Positions 1 through 10,002 of a stretch of 64,000 nt of DNA are shown in pieces. The stretch's first letter is position 1; each line of letters starts with the position of its first letter. This DNA comes from Rehmannia glutinosa (lineage: Eukaryota > Streptophyta > Magnoliopsida > Lamiales > Orobanchaceae): positions 62,001-126,000 of the forward strand of contig JABTTQ020000230.1 of assembly GCA_016081115.2 (NCBI GenBank). Direction: 5' to 3'. The position numbers and the translations under genes were made by a program. The notes beneath the pieces are model-generated. The model was not told where the DNA came from, made no database searches, and was given only the letters and a program-made list of their open reading frames with translations.

Positions 1-464
1 ACAGACCACATTGTCTTTCACATAAACAACAAGCAGTCCGTCTTTTTTGGAAGAATTTCTGACCGATAAGCGGCCTTGAGTTTGGCCCTATACCACCAAT
101 TAAATCAAAGCCCGAGGTACTGAAAATTTGTTTTGGTAAAAGTGGCAGTATTTTTATGTCGGACATAGTAAGTGCATTGAAAGAACGTGCAAGGAAGGAG
201 AATGGCAAGGGAATCATGACACTAAAACTGGCCCTTCAGATGTGGCTTTGTCTTGAGTTTTGTTGGTCTCGGTCCCCGCTAAAAAGCTAGATGAGAAATA
301 CATATATTTAGTGGACAATTTGAAGGGCTTCAATGCATATCCAAGTGGGGCCGCATTTCCTATGAATTCATAGTGTCTGATATACGATCTTGCATGTCCG
401 ACCGAGTACAAAATATTTGGAAGAGAAATGAGAAGAAGAAGGCTGAAAAGAAGAAAAACCACAA
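1..464 (+). pseudogene. 5' part of the MULE Ulp1-like gene (DUF1985-like region), broken
   Basis: Short reading-frame pieces resemble the DUF1985 region that precedes the protease in plant MULE Ulp1 proteins. They are a stretch containing EFGPI and a later KSGSIFMSDIV (about 75-240), then LVDNLKGFNAYP (about 310-340), then WGRISYEFIVSD (about 345-380), followed by a lysine-rich linker. The pieces lie in different frames, so at least two frameshifts are present. The frame of the last piece runs to 464. There Copia-1 is inserted, and the same frame resumes at 23387 once one copy of the CACAA duplication is removed. The true start lies upstream of the window. I see no intact coding capacity. Confidence 0.55.
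460..464. repeat. target-site duplication of Copia-1, left copy (CACAA)
   Basis: CACAA at 460-464 is repeated exactly at 23382-23386, directly after the CA end of the 3' LTR. Removing one copy and the element restores the reading frame of the Ulp1-like gene. Confidence 0.85.
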
Positions 465-834
465 GGTCGACCGGTACTTGAAGAGTGCACGAATTGAAAC
501 AAAAAGTTACAGACTTGAAAAACTGAAGAGGGGGACCGGTCCAGGGCGAGACCGACCGGTCGCACCCTAGGGCGACCGATCGTACCCCCTTGGTCGCACC
601 GCAACCCCTACCGGATCGCACTATTTTTATTCAAACGTTCGAAATCTTATACAGGCAACCGGGTCGCCTCTATGTAATTTTTGATGACAAAAATTCCAAC
701 CGTTGCAATCCTTATCAAAGAAGATTTACTTTTCATTTTTGTACAATATTTCTACATCTTGTGATCCTCTTTTTGTAGACAAAAGTGAAGAAGAAGGAGC
801 CTATGTTGGGAGCCTATGTTGGTGAAGACTCTCC

Positions 835-842
835 TATAAATA
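835..842 (+). promoter_or_regulatory. TATA box of Copia-1 5' LTR
   Basis: TATAAATA in the context CTCCTATAAATAGAGG. It is conserved at 22755-22762 in the 3' LTR and at 37743-37750 in the Copia-2 family. Transcription would start around 865-875, which places the hairpin array and PBS in the RNA leader. Confidence 0.7.
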
Positions 843-1082
843 GAGGATGAATTGAAGACACAAGATACAACATATACAAACAAATACACAACAAGAAATC
901 TAAAAATTCTCCAAGCCTTCATTTTTATACTCTTGTTGTAATAGCCTAGTTCTTGCACTTGCACAATCTTGAGGTCCAAGCTTTTTCATTCTTGATTACA
1001 CTTGCACTCAAAGTTTGTATACTTCATTTATTGAGTTGTAATCTTGAATTTTTCTATCATCCAAAACAAGATATCCTTGTTA

Positions 1083-1243
1083 GTGTTCTTGTGGTAAGAA
1101 CACACTTGGGTGATCTTAGGTGTTGAAGAGTGTGGTACTCTTCATAGGTGTTGAAGGAAGATTGTGGTAATCTCCTTGAAGGTATTGTAAGAAGATTGTG
1201 GTAATCTTCAAATGTGGTGTTGTATTAATTGTGGTAATTAATA
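1083..1243 (+). other. array of five hairpins with constant GTGGT loop (Copia-1 5' LTR)
   Basis: Five inverted repeats in a row share the loop GTGGT. Stems are GTGTTCTT with AAGAACAC (1083-1103), GAAGAGT with ACTCTTC (1125-1143), GATT with AATC extended past a one-base bulge by AAGGA with TCCTT (about 1154-1177), GAAGATT with AATCTTC (1191-1209), and TATTAATT with AATTAATA (1223-1243). The loop is fixed and the stems change in a paired way. The array sits downstream of the TATA box and about 220 bases upstream of the PBS. Its function is unknown; see the findings. Confidence 0.8.
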
Positions 1244-1463
1244 AAATCTTTTTTTCTTTTTGAAATCCATCCCGAAGATACTGGGGTGGTAGAGGATTAG
1301 GCCCTAGGTGGGTTGAACTTCTTTAAATCGACGAGTGTTGTTTAATTTCCGCACTTACTTTCTTGTCATTTATTTGTTCATTCAAAAAAAGGGCGATTTG
1401 CGAAAAATCGGCATAATCTATTCACCCCCCCTCTAGATTATCGTAGCCACTTGGACTAACAAG

Positions 1464-1475
1464 TGGTATCAGAGC
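1464..1475 (+). other. Copia-1 primer-binding site (initiator Met tRNA type)
   Basis: TGGTATCAGAGC, two bases after the LTR end CTAACA. This is the standard copia PBS complementary to the 3' end of initiator Met tRNA. Confidence 0.92.
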
Positions 1476-1518
1476 CAAAATTTTTGGCTAGCTCGTTCCG
1501 AGTAAAGAGGAAAGATCC

Positions 1519-2418
1519 ATGGCTACGAACGAAAGCTATCTCACCACCGGCGCCTCCACCAACAAGCCACCACTATTCGACGCCAACAACTACGCATTTT
1601 GGAAAGACCGTATGGATTGTTTTCTACAAGGGTGCGGATTTGATATTTGGAATGTGGTCATTGAAGGAGTTGCTCAACCAACAACAAAATTGGAGGATGG
1701 CACCACAACTCCCAAGCCATTCAAGGAGTTCGATGAAAATGACAAAAAGGCCTTCTCTCTAAACGGTAAGGCTTTAAATATTTTGCATTGCTCTCTTACC
1801 GCCACCGAGTATAATCGTATAAGAGGCATAAGGTCGGCACATGAAGTTTGGGAAAAATTAGAAACCATCTATGAGGGCACTAAGAAAGTGAAGCAAGCAA
1901 GAAAAATAGTGCTTGTGAAAGACTTTGAAAATTTCAATATGTATGATGGTGAAAGCATATCAAAAATGGTGGAAAGGCTTGACAACATTGTCAATCCTCT
2001 TGTGGCTCTTGGAAAGGTCATCTCCGATGAAGACAAGGTGACCAAGGTATTGAACGCCCTTCCCGGCTCATGGTCCGAAAAGGTGACGGCAATCACGGAA
2101 GCTCAAAATTTTGAGACACTCAAGTTTGATGAGCTCATTGGGAACCTCCTCATTAATGAAGTATATCTCAAGGAGAGGAAAAATTCTCAACCATCCACCT
2201 CTAAACCGGGTACGCAAAATATTATTAAAGGCTTAGCATCTTCTTCTAATAATGTTTATTATGCTAGTGATGAGGATGAAGAAACGGCGGCTCTTGTTAG
2301 AAAATTTGCAAAATTTGTAAACAAAAATAAAGCAAGAAAGCCTAGAGACAATTCTTGTTTCAAATGTGGAAAATCCGGGCACTATATAGCCGATTGCCCG
2401 AAATTAGCGAAAGAGGAA
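1519..2418 (+). pseudogene. Copia-1 gag, N-terminal part, interrupted by Gypsy-1
   Basis: The frame is open from ATG 1519 to the Gypsy-1 insertion after 2418. The N-terminus has the copia gag pattern (NKPPLFDANNYAFWKDRM, then a DUF4219/UBN2-like helical region with VWEKLETIYEGTKKV and EKVTAITEAQNFETLKFDELIGNL). It ends in a CCHC zinc knuckle, CFKCGKSGHYIADC, at about 2359-2397. Gag forms the particle and binds RNA. The gene continues at 17813 in the same polyprotein after removal of Gypsy-1 and one AGGAA. No stop is seen in this part; the break is the 15.4-kb insertion. Confidence 0.9.
2414..2418. repeat. target-site duplication of Gypsy-1, left copy (AGGAA)
   Basis: AGGAA at 2414-2418 and again at 17808-17812, directly outside the TG and CA ends of the two 1521-bp LTRs. 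Confidence 0.93.
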
Positions 2419-3939
2419 TGATAGGTGTGAGTTTTGCATGTATTTTGAGGCGTATTTCTGGCTATAATGATGGGTAAACATGCACATACTCGAGTTAAAT
2501 GTTACATATTCACTCCTTGTGGAAAAGATATTACACCTTGCTTATTTTATAGGAATTTCATGATATTTGAAGCAAATTGAATACGAATACGAGGATAGCA
2601 AAGTGGAAACACGGAGAATTGAGTGAATATACGAAAAGTGAAGCCAAAAAGAGCGAAAGTTGAGCGTCTACGGAAAAGACAGGAGGCACACGGGTTGGGC
2701 GTGCCTCAGACGCCACCCGTGCACCCCTGTATAATGATAATTAGAGCTGCAGCATGGCGCACAGGTAGGTCGTGCTCCGACACACCACCCGTGTGTCCTA
2801 CAGAGGATGAATGATTTCACCGGGGTAGCGCACGGGTAGGCCGTGCTCCGACGCACCACCCGTGCGCCCTACAGAGACTTGGATTATTTCAGCAGGGTGA
2901 CGCACGGGTAACCCGTGCTCCGACGCACCACCCGTGTGTCTGCGCTGGAATCCCATAATCTGCAGCATTATGCCCTAAACTTGATGGTGGGTATAAAAAG
3001 GCTTTTTGGGGGGCGCACACAAGGATATTCTGGCATTTTTGGGATCTACAACACAAGACAAGGGTCAACTCTTGGAAGGAGATATCAAGGACACAATCGG
3101 GTTGCATCGGAGCTTGAAGAACGGAGATATATCGAGAGATTGTCGACGTTCCTAAGTTTTTCTTGCTTATCTTTAGTTTCAATCTTTCATTTTCATTTGT
3201 AATGGCTTTGAACACTTTGTTTATAAGTTGTTTAATCATGTGTAACTAAACTCTTGAGATTTCCGGGTTTTGGAAGTAGATTAATGAACTCTTGTTGGAT
3301 GTTTTAATCTTAGTTGAAGTTATTATCTTGAAGCCTATTTGAGTATTTTGAGCTAATTCTTGTTTTATCACTTGATCAATGATTTAACTTGTTTGATATA
3401 TTGATTCATAATTCGAGAGATGAGTTTCAATATTAGATCTTGAATACTCGACACAAATATTTGCATGAATCGAGAGGTTTGTAAATATTTGTGAGGACAT
3501 TTGATCTTTTAAACTTTTGGGAGTTGAATGCTTCATGTTGAGTAGAGATGCTAGCATAAGTATTTCAATCTACGTTTTATATACATCTCGAGAGGGAGGA
3601 TAAAATAGCTTTGTGATCGTCTTATAGGAATATTGATAATAACGTGGCTTGATTAAACCGGACAACAAGAGGATTATTAATCGAAACCTTAACTCGGAAA
3701 TCCATTTCATTATCTTGATACTTCTATCAATTGTATTATCTTAATCTTGTGTTTTAGTGATTCAAATTGTCTTAATCTCAATACAACAATCATCAAATTT
3801 CGATCGTCTAAATAAAAATAAGACTATCTTGGATCAATACTTAGCATATTAATTTATTAGTCTCCGTGGATACGACCTTGCTACCCTATTCTATAAACTA
3901 CACCGTACACTTGCGGTGAAGCTAAAAATAAGGCGAACA
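2419..3939 (+). repeat. Gypsy-1 5' LTR
   Basis: 1521 bp. It includes a four-unit GC-rich repeat with period about 71-73 bp (2687-2955) built from the palindromic module CGCACGGGT..ACCCGTGCG. A TATA box TATAAAAA is at 2992-2999. The 3' half is AT-rich and conserved in all Athila copies of the window. It ends GCGAACA before the PBS. Confidence 0.92.
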
Positions 3940-3945
3940 AGTTTT

Positions 3946-3963
3946 TGGCGCCGTTGCTGGGGA
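3946..3963 (+). other. Gypsy-1 primer-binding site (tRNA-Asp type)
   Basis: TGGCGCCGTTGCTGGGGA is complementary, with one mismatch, to the 3' end of plant tRNA-Asp(GTC). This is the usual PBS of Athila elements. It starts six bases after the LTR end. Confidence 0.88.
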
Positions 3964-4097
3964 CTAATACAATTTTTGGTGCTAATATTGCGATAGATAG
4001 AATTATTCTTAATTTAGACAATTTTATTTTTACATTTTGGATTCACTTTAATTCTTCATTATTTGACTTGTTTCTTTTAGTTTGGTCCAGGTAGTGC

Positions 4098-5723
4098 ATG
4101 AACACGCGCTCGAGGCAAGGGGACTTGATACCGCTTATAGGGAAGTCGAGGCTTTCGCGAGAAGAATCAAATCTACCACTAGACGGGCCGAAAGACAACA
4201 CAACTCGATAATGGGGATTTGAACGAGTTACCAATACCGCAAACAATGGTGGAAACGAGTTACCGATACTGGTGCAACAAAGAAGCCATTCGTGATTACT
4301 TTCGACCACAAACGAATCGTAATTACGGTGGTATTGCCCATATTCCTATAAATTCCAACAACTTCGAGCTCAAACCGCAGATCGATCAATATGGTGCAAC
4401 AGAATCGGTTTGGGGGTTCGCAATCAAGATCCTAACTCTCACCTTGCGCATTTTATCCAAATATGTAATACGATCAAAATGAACGGAGTCTCGATGACGC
4501 CATAAAGATTGCTGTTCCCATTCTCTTTACGGATAAGGCGAGAAATTGGTTGGGTACTTTGACGCAAGCGCGTGTAAGCACGTGGGACGAACCGAGCCAA
4601 AAGTTCTTGTTTAAATTCTTTCCACCAAGCAAAACTTTGCGTACCTCAAAAGCGAGATTACTCAATTCCGATAGTTCGACTCGAGCCTTTGGACGAGGCT
4701 TGGGAAAGGTTTCTGGATTTGTTACGTAGATGTCCACAACATGGGTTTCGGAGGATTAACATTATGCTTCTTCTACAATGGTTTAATGGGACAAACGAGG
4801 GCCTTTGTGGATGCCGCGGGAGGAGCATTGTTGGCAAGGTTTCCACAAGATGCCTTAAACCTTTCTTGAGGAAATGGCCATGAACAGCTACTAAATGGCC
4901 ATCCGAAAGATCTAATGTACAACGAGTAGCCAAAATCTCGGATTCAGACCCAATTAAAACATTGACGGCACAAGTAGCGGCTTTAACAACTCAATTGAGT
5001 GTATTTACGAAGGGGCCAGAAGCAGGCACGAGCATGGGTAGTGAAGCTCTTCTATATCCGATGGAAGAGGTAAATTATGTGAATAACCAGAATTTCAACA
5101 ATTTCCGGAATAATTCAAACCCAACGCATTACCATCCAGGGTTGAGAAATCATGAAAATTTTTCCTACGCAAATACAAAGAATGTGTTACAACCTCCGTC
5201 GGGATTTAATGCTTCAAGTGGAGGCGGAAATGGGGAAGGCAAATCGTCGTTGGAAGATGCACTCACCTCCTTCATAAATCAATCTAATGCTTTCATGAAT
5301 GACACGAGGAGCCGCCTCGCTAAGCAAGACTCTCGGATGGATAAGATAGAACAACAAGTGACAAGCTCGATAAAGAATCTGGAGACTCAAATGGGTCAAT
5401 TGGCTACAATTGTGGGTGGTCAACATCACAAGGGTCAATTTCCGAGTAATACGGAAATGAATCCTAAAGAACAATGCAAGGCGATTCGTTTACGAAGCGG
5501 TACGGAATATGAGGGGCCCAAAGAAAAAGCTGGGAATCTGAAACTTTCAGATGAAGCATCGAGGCCGGAAGCGGGAGAATCCGTGATGAAGGATGATATT
5601 GAAGAAAATAGGAAAGAAGAGAACAAAGAGGCGGAACAAACAGGGGCTAAGAAGCTAAAATCATCATCTAACTCGAATATATCTAAGTTGCCTGTATCTC
5701 TTCCCTTTCCTCAAAGATTTTAA
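4098..5723 (+). pseudogene. Gypsy-1 gag, broken by frameshifts
   Basis: A likely start codon at 4098 opens a short frame (MNTRSRQGDLIPLIG) that ends after about 37 codons. Gag-like pieces follow in other frames up to 4960. A long open piece at 4962-5723 holds the C-terminal gag with a Gln/Asn-rich stretch, then SLEDALTSFINQSNAFMNDT and SIKNLETQMGQLATIVGG, a pattern shared by the other Athila copies here (29040-29260; 43554-44011 on -). No CCHC knuckle is visible. It cannot make a full gag without several frame corrections. Confidence 0.8.
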
Positions 5724-8343
5724 AAGAAAAAGCTTGATGATCAATTTGCCAAATTCCTTGATATATTTAAGAAATTGCACATTAACATTCCTTTTGCAGA
5801 CGCACTAGAACAGATGCCGAACTATGCGGAATTTCTTAAGGATGTTATGTCAAAAAAGCGGAGGATGACAAGCTTTGAAATGGTGAATTTAATGGAAGAA
5901 TGTAGTGCAATTATCCAAAGAAAGCTACCATAAAAACTGAAAGATCCGGGGAGTTTCACTATCCCTTGTGCTATTGGTGGTAATTTCTTTAATAAAGCGT
6001 TATGTGATTTGGGGGCAAGTATTAATTTGATGCCTTTGTCCATTTTCAGGAAGCTTGGATTAGGCGACGTGAAGCCAACTACGGTGACATTGCAACTTGC
6101 AGACCGATCACTTACGTATCCAATGGGAATTATTGAAGACTATTGGTAAAAGTTGATAAATTTATATTCCCCGTGGATTTCTTGGTTTTGGATATCGAAG
6201 AAGATCGAGACGTTCCACTGATACTTGGACGTCCTTTTCTAGCCATGGGTAAAGCCTTAATAGATGTGCAAAAAGGGGAACGGGAGTTGATCTCTTCTTT
6301 TCTCCCTGAAAGGGAAATTCATGAGTGAAGGCTCCCAGGAGTCGCGCTTACCATAGCAAACAAAAAATAAGGACTCTTTCCACACCTGGAAATCGCATGT
6401 TGTGCTCCAGCTTGCAGGCCAAGGAGTCACCTGCGGAGGGATGCATTTTTCACACGGTTCTACAGCACCAAAAGAAAAAAAGTTTGGGAATCCCGGAGTT
6501 GACTCAAACTGAAGTAGCTCACATTACGTGTTAATGATGAGCATGTTTTATTTTCTATATATAAGGCAATGAAATTTCATGATTCGGTGGAGAATTGTAA
6601 TTTTTTGGACATAGTTAGTTCATGCATTGAGGATTATGTTGATCATACATTGTCTACAGATGATTTGGAATTTGGTCTAACCCACTCGTGTTCAATGTCG
6701 AGTGTTGTACTTGATTTTGATAACCAAGATTTGTATGACTGTGTTTGTGCCTTAGATCATATGCAGGAACTACCTAAGAGCGCAAGAGGCGAGAACGCAA
6801 AGCCAGAAATAAGGGAGCCAAACTTGCAGGAACGCACCACCTATGCGTCCACGCACGGGCAACCCGTGCGTGATGCTGAGGGATGAGTTGAGCTCTCTGA
6901 AGAGCACACGGGCCGTGCGCCGGCGCATGGGCTGCCCGTGCGTGACCCTGAAATAACAACACCGACTCCGGAACTCAAGCAATTACCTGAACACCTCAAA
7001 TATGCATTCCTTGGGGCAAATAATGCAAATCCGATAATCGTTTCATCTCTTCTCACTCCTACTCAACTTGATAAACTGTTAAGGGTTTTACGAAAACATA
7101 AGTCGGCACTAGGATGGTCTATAACTGATTTAAAAGGCATAAGTCCATCCATTGTGATGCATAAAATTCGGATGGAAGATGTTTATAAACCATCGTCTGC
7201 AAAACCAAAGACGACTAAACCCTATCATGCAAGATGTGGTTAGGAAGGAAGTGTTGAAATGGTTGGATGCGGGATCATTTATGCTATATCCGATAGTTCA
7301 TGGGTGAGTCCGGTACAAGTGGTCTGCCGAAAAAAGGGGGTAATGATGTGGTGAAAAATGAAAATGAGGAACAAATTGCTACTAGAATTGTTCTAGGGTG
7401 GAGAATATGTATTGATTATAGAAAACTTAATGATGCCACTCGAAAAGATCACTTCCTCCCCTTTATCGATATGATGTTGGATCGTCTTGCGAGTTATGAT
7501 TATTATTGCTTTTTAGATGGTTATTAGGGTACAATCAAATCATGATTGCGCTGGAAGACAAGAGAAAACAACATTTACATGTCGTATGGCACATTTGCAT
7601 TTAAATCGCATGCCATTTGGTTTATGTAATGCACCGCCACTTTCCAACGTTGTATGATGGCTATATTTCACGATCTTATTGAAAAAGTTATGGAGGTGTT
7701 TATGGGACGATTTCTCTGTGTTTGGTGATTCTTATGATAATTGTCTTCACAATCTTTCCCTAGTTTTGCGGCGATGTGAAGAGACCAATCTAGTACTAAA
7801 TTGGAAAAAGTGCCATTTTATGGTACGCGATGGCATTGTACTTGGTCATCGAGTCTCTTCTGCAGGTTTGGAAGTAGATCGGGCAAAGATTGTAGCGATC
7901 GAGAAATTGCCACCTCCTACAAACGAAAAAGCCATTCGGAGCTTCTTGGGCCATGCCGGATTTTACAGAAGGTTTATCCGTGACTTTTCTAAAATTTCTA
8001 AGCCCTTGAGCCAATTGCTAGAAAAAGTTGTTGCTTTCATTTTTTCCAATGAATGTTTGCAGGCATTCGAAATGTTGAAGACAGCATTGGTGACCGCACC
8101 CATACTCGTAGCCCCAAATTGGAGTCAACCATTTGAGCTGATGTGTGATGCAAGCGACTTTGCGGTTGGGGCTGTTCTCGGTCAAAAGAGGGAAAAATTG
8201 TTCCGATCCATCTACTATGCAAGTCGAACGTTGGACAATGCTTAACAGAATTATACCACAACCGAGAAAGAGATGTTGGCGATTGTTTTCACATTCAATA
8301 AATTCCGATCTTACTTGATCGGGACGAAAACGATTGTGCATAC
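5724..8343 (+). pseudogene. Gypsy-1 protease, reverse transcriptase and RNase H, broken
   Basis: Protease: LCDLGASINLMPLSIFRKLGL at about 6000-6060, with active-site DLGA and the flap-side VPLILGRPFL at about 6215-6240. RT: RICIDYRKLNDATRKDHF (about 7400-7455) and YYCFLDGY (about 7504-7527). The catalytic pair is DDFSVFGDS at about 7704-7730, and the thumb/connection is LGHAGFYRRFIRDFSKISKPL (about 7945-8010). RNase H: FELMCDASDFAVGAVLGQK (about 8130-8190) to TEKEMLAIVFTFNKFRSYL (about 8265-8315). Stops at 5930 and 8243 and frameshifts near 6140, 7240, 7525 and 7680 break it. Between protease and RT (6835-6950) lies the GC-rich palindromic module also found in the LTR. Copia-3 starts at 8344, so the RNase H end is lost. 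Confidence 0.85.
6835..6950. repeat. GC-rich palindromic module inside Gypsy-1 pol
   Basis: Two copies of the CGCACGGG..CCCGTGCG module (near 6853-6873 and 6907-6943), separated by about 50 bases. It is the same module as the LTR repeat, but lies between protease and RT. Confidence 0.7.
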
Positions 8344-9876
8344 TGTTAGGAATTTTATTGTTTAGATTTTGATGAATGCCATGTAAAACTTAGAATAGAA
8401 AGTTGGCACCCCAATTCTTGTTGTAAAATGCATTGTAATGAATAGAGTGCCAAGCCGAGTCAAGACGAACGATTCGCCCCTAAACATGCAAGAAGACAAT
8501 CAAGACTGGAAGGAAGACTCTTGTGAGACAGTGAGTATGGCAAAGAAGAGTAGACGGAACACTATTGAAGAAGCGGTGAGATGCGGTGAGTGGAGCATCG
8601 GTCAAGTCAACTCAAGAAAAGCCAAGTCTCAAGTTGAAGTGACGGAAGAGTCATCCAATGATTGGAAGTCGACTCTAAGTCACCTGGGGAAAGCAAGGAA
8701 ATGCAGTCAAGTCGAGATAATCAGTAAAAAGAACCGTTGCCTACGTAAATCAAGAGATTTACTTAAACAAGTAATATCTCCATACAACCTTTCTTGGAGT
8801 ACTCAGTCCCGGAAGCGTGCAAAAGGAATGAACCAATGGGAAGCACGACACCGTGTCGAACTACGAAAAGGTGAATAGAATAATTCATACGAGGAAACGG
8901 CAATTCCAAGAACGCAAGCCAACGACGCAAAGTGACTTTCAAAAATAAGCTTTATCTCTTCAACGGGCAAATTTTTGAAAGTTCACTATAAAAGGCCGAG
9001 GAGTTAGTTTGAGAAAAAGAATGCATGAATGACACATACGTGAGATATACAAGCACATTAGAAAATCGAAACGATCTCAATCCTCAAGCCTATATTCAAG
9101 TACATCAATCCAACACTTACCCGTGAAGGAAAGAGAGCTTCAACTTGATTGAAGAGGAAACCTTTGAAAACAAGGGTCTACTTTCGGGAAGGATTGTAGA
9201 AAAGTTCAAAGTTGAACTAAGTCTTAAGCATTTGGAGGGCTTCGTGATCAAATCCAAAGAGCTTGAGCAAGTGAGTCAGTAGTAGCAAGCGGTACTTGAT
9301 GAAGAAGAAGCCGAGTCGACGAGAAGCGGTGAGTGATCAAGGCGTCTCATCGAGTCCCAAAGGATCAAGTCGGCCGTGATCAAGACTTGTATCCGGATTA
9401 CCACTTTGTAAAACCGATCATTACTTAGTGGATTCCTCCAGGAGTTGGAGAAGAGAGGAGTAGAAGAATTACCCCATCTTCGAACCTCTATAAAAACTTT
9501 CTTGTGTCATTTACATTTCAAAGCATTTAAATTCTGCACTTTTAATTGCTTATATCACGATAAATTTGCTATCCATTTGATAATTTATAAGTACTAAATT
9601 AAACTCTAATATCTTGCTTAATCAAACTTAAGGGTGTTAAGTCTTCATTTGAGAATAAAACCACGGTGAGTTAAATTGTAGCCAGTGAGTTACTCCATCA
9701 ATGTACTCAATTTGAAATCATGTTGAGAGATTAACTCTCCGAGTGACTAATTCGATTGTCCATCGGACAAATTGTGTAGAATTAACTCAGAGATTTAAAA
9801 GGACTAAATCGAAAATTTGGTAAGGTTTATTCAACCCCCCTACTAAACTTTACACTTACACCCCTTGGGACCTACA
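8344..9876 (+). repeat. Copia-3 LTR
   Basis: 1533 bp bounded by TG and CA, with a TATA box TATAAAAG at 8987-8994 and a copia-type PBS two bases after its end. Its sequence is unrelated to the Copia-1 and Copia-2 LTRs apart from the ends, and it lacks their CGACCGGTCG clusters and GTGGT-loop hairpins. Confidence 0.78.
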
Positions 9877-10002
9877 AGTGGTATCGTGAGCGGTTGGTTC
9901 ATTGAACCCTCCGCATCGGTTCTTGAACTAGATCTCCAAATTTTTCAAAGTCCGCTTTAGTACTTAAACTTTCAAAACTCTTTTTATTAAAAGTCATTAT
10001 CA

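Larger units (their letters stand above)
465..1461 (+). repeat. Copia-1 5' LTR, missing its first 200 bp
   Basis: Matches 22387-23381 of the 3' LTR throughout and ends with the same CTAACA. The bases matching 22187-22386, including the TGTTAG start, are absent. Instead the TSD CACAA directly abuts internal LTR sequence. It contains CGACCGGTCG-type palindromes (465-580), a TATA box at 835-842, and the GTGGT-loop hairpin array (1083-1243). Confidence 0.9.

Noticed and set aside
1464..1479. tRNA-like sequence TGGTATCAGAGCC
   Set aside because: Only the PBS complement of the tRNA 3' end is present, directly after an LTR; no tRNA gene. The same holds for 3946-3963 and 54400-54412.
2623..3202. Small ORFs in the Gypsy LTRs (repeated at 16491-17070)
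   Set aside because: They follow the GC-rich repeat on both strands and are duplicated only because the LTR is duplicated.
8438..8878. 146-codon ORF in the Copia-3 LTR
   Set aside because: Upstream of the LTR TATA box, no domain, charged low-complexity composition; probably chance.
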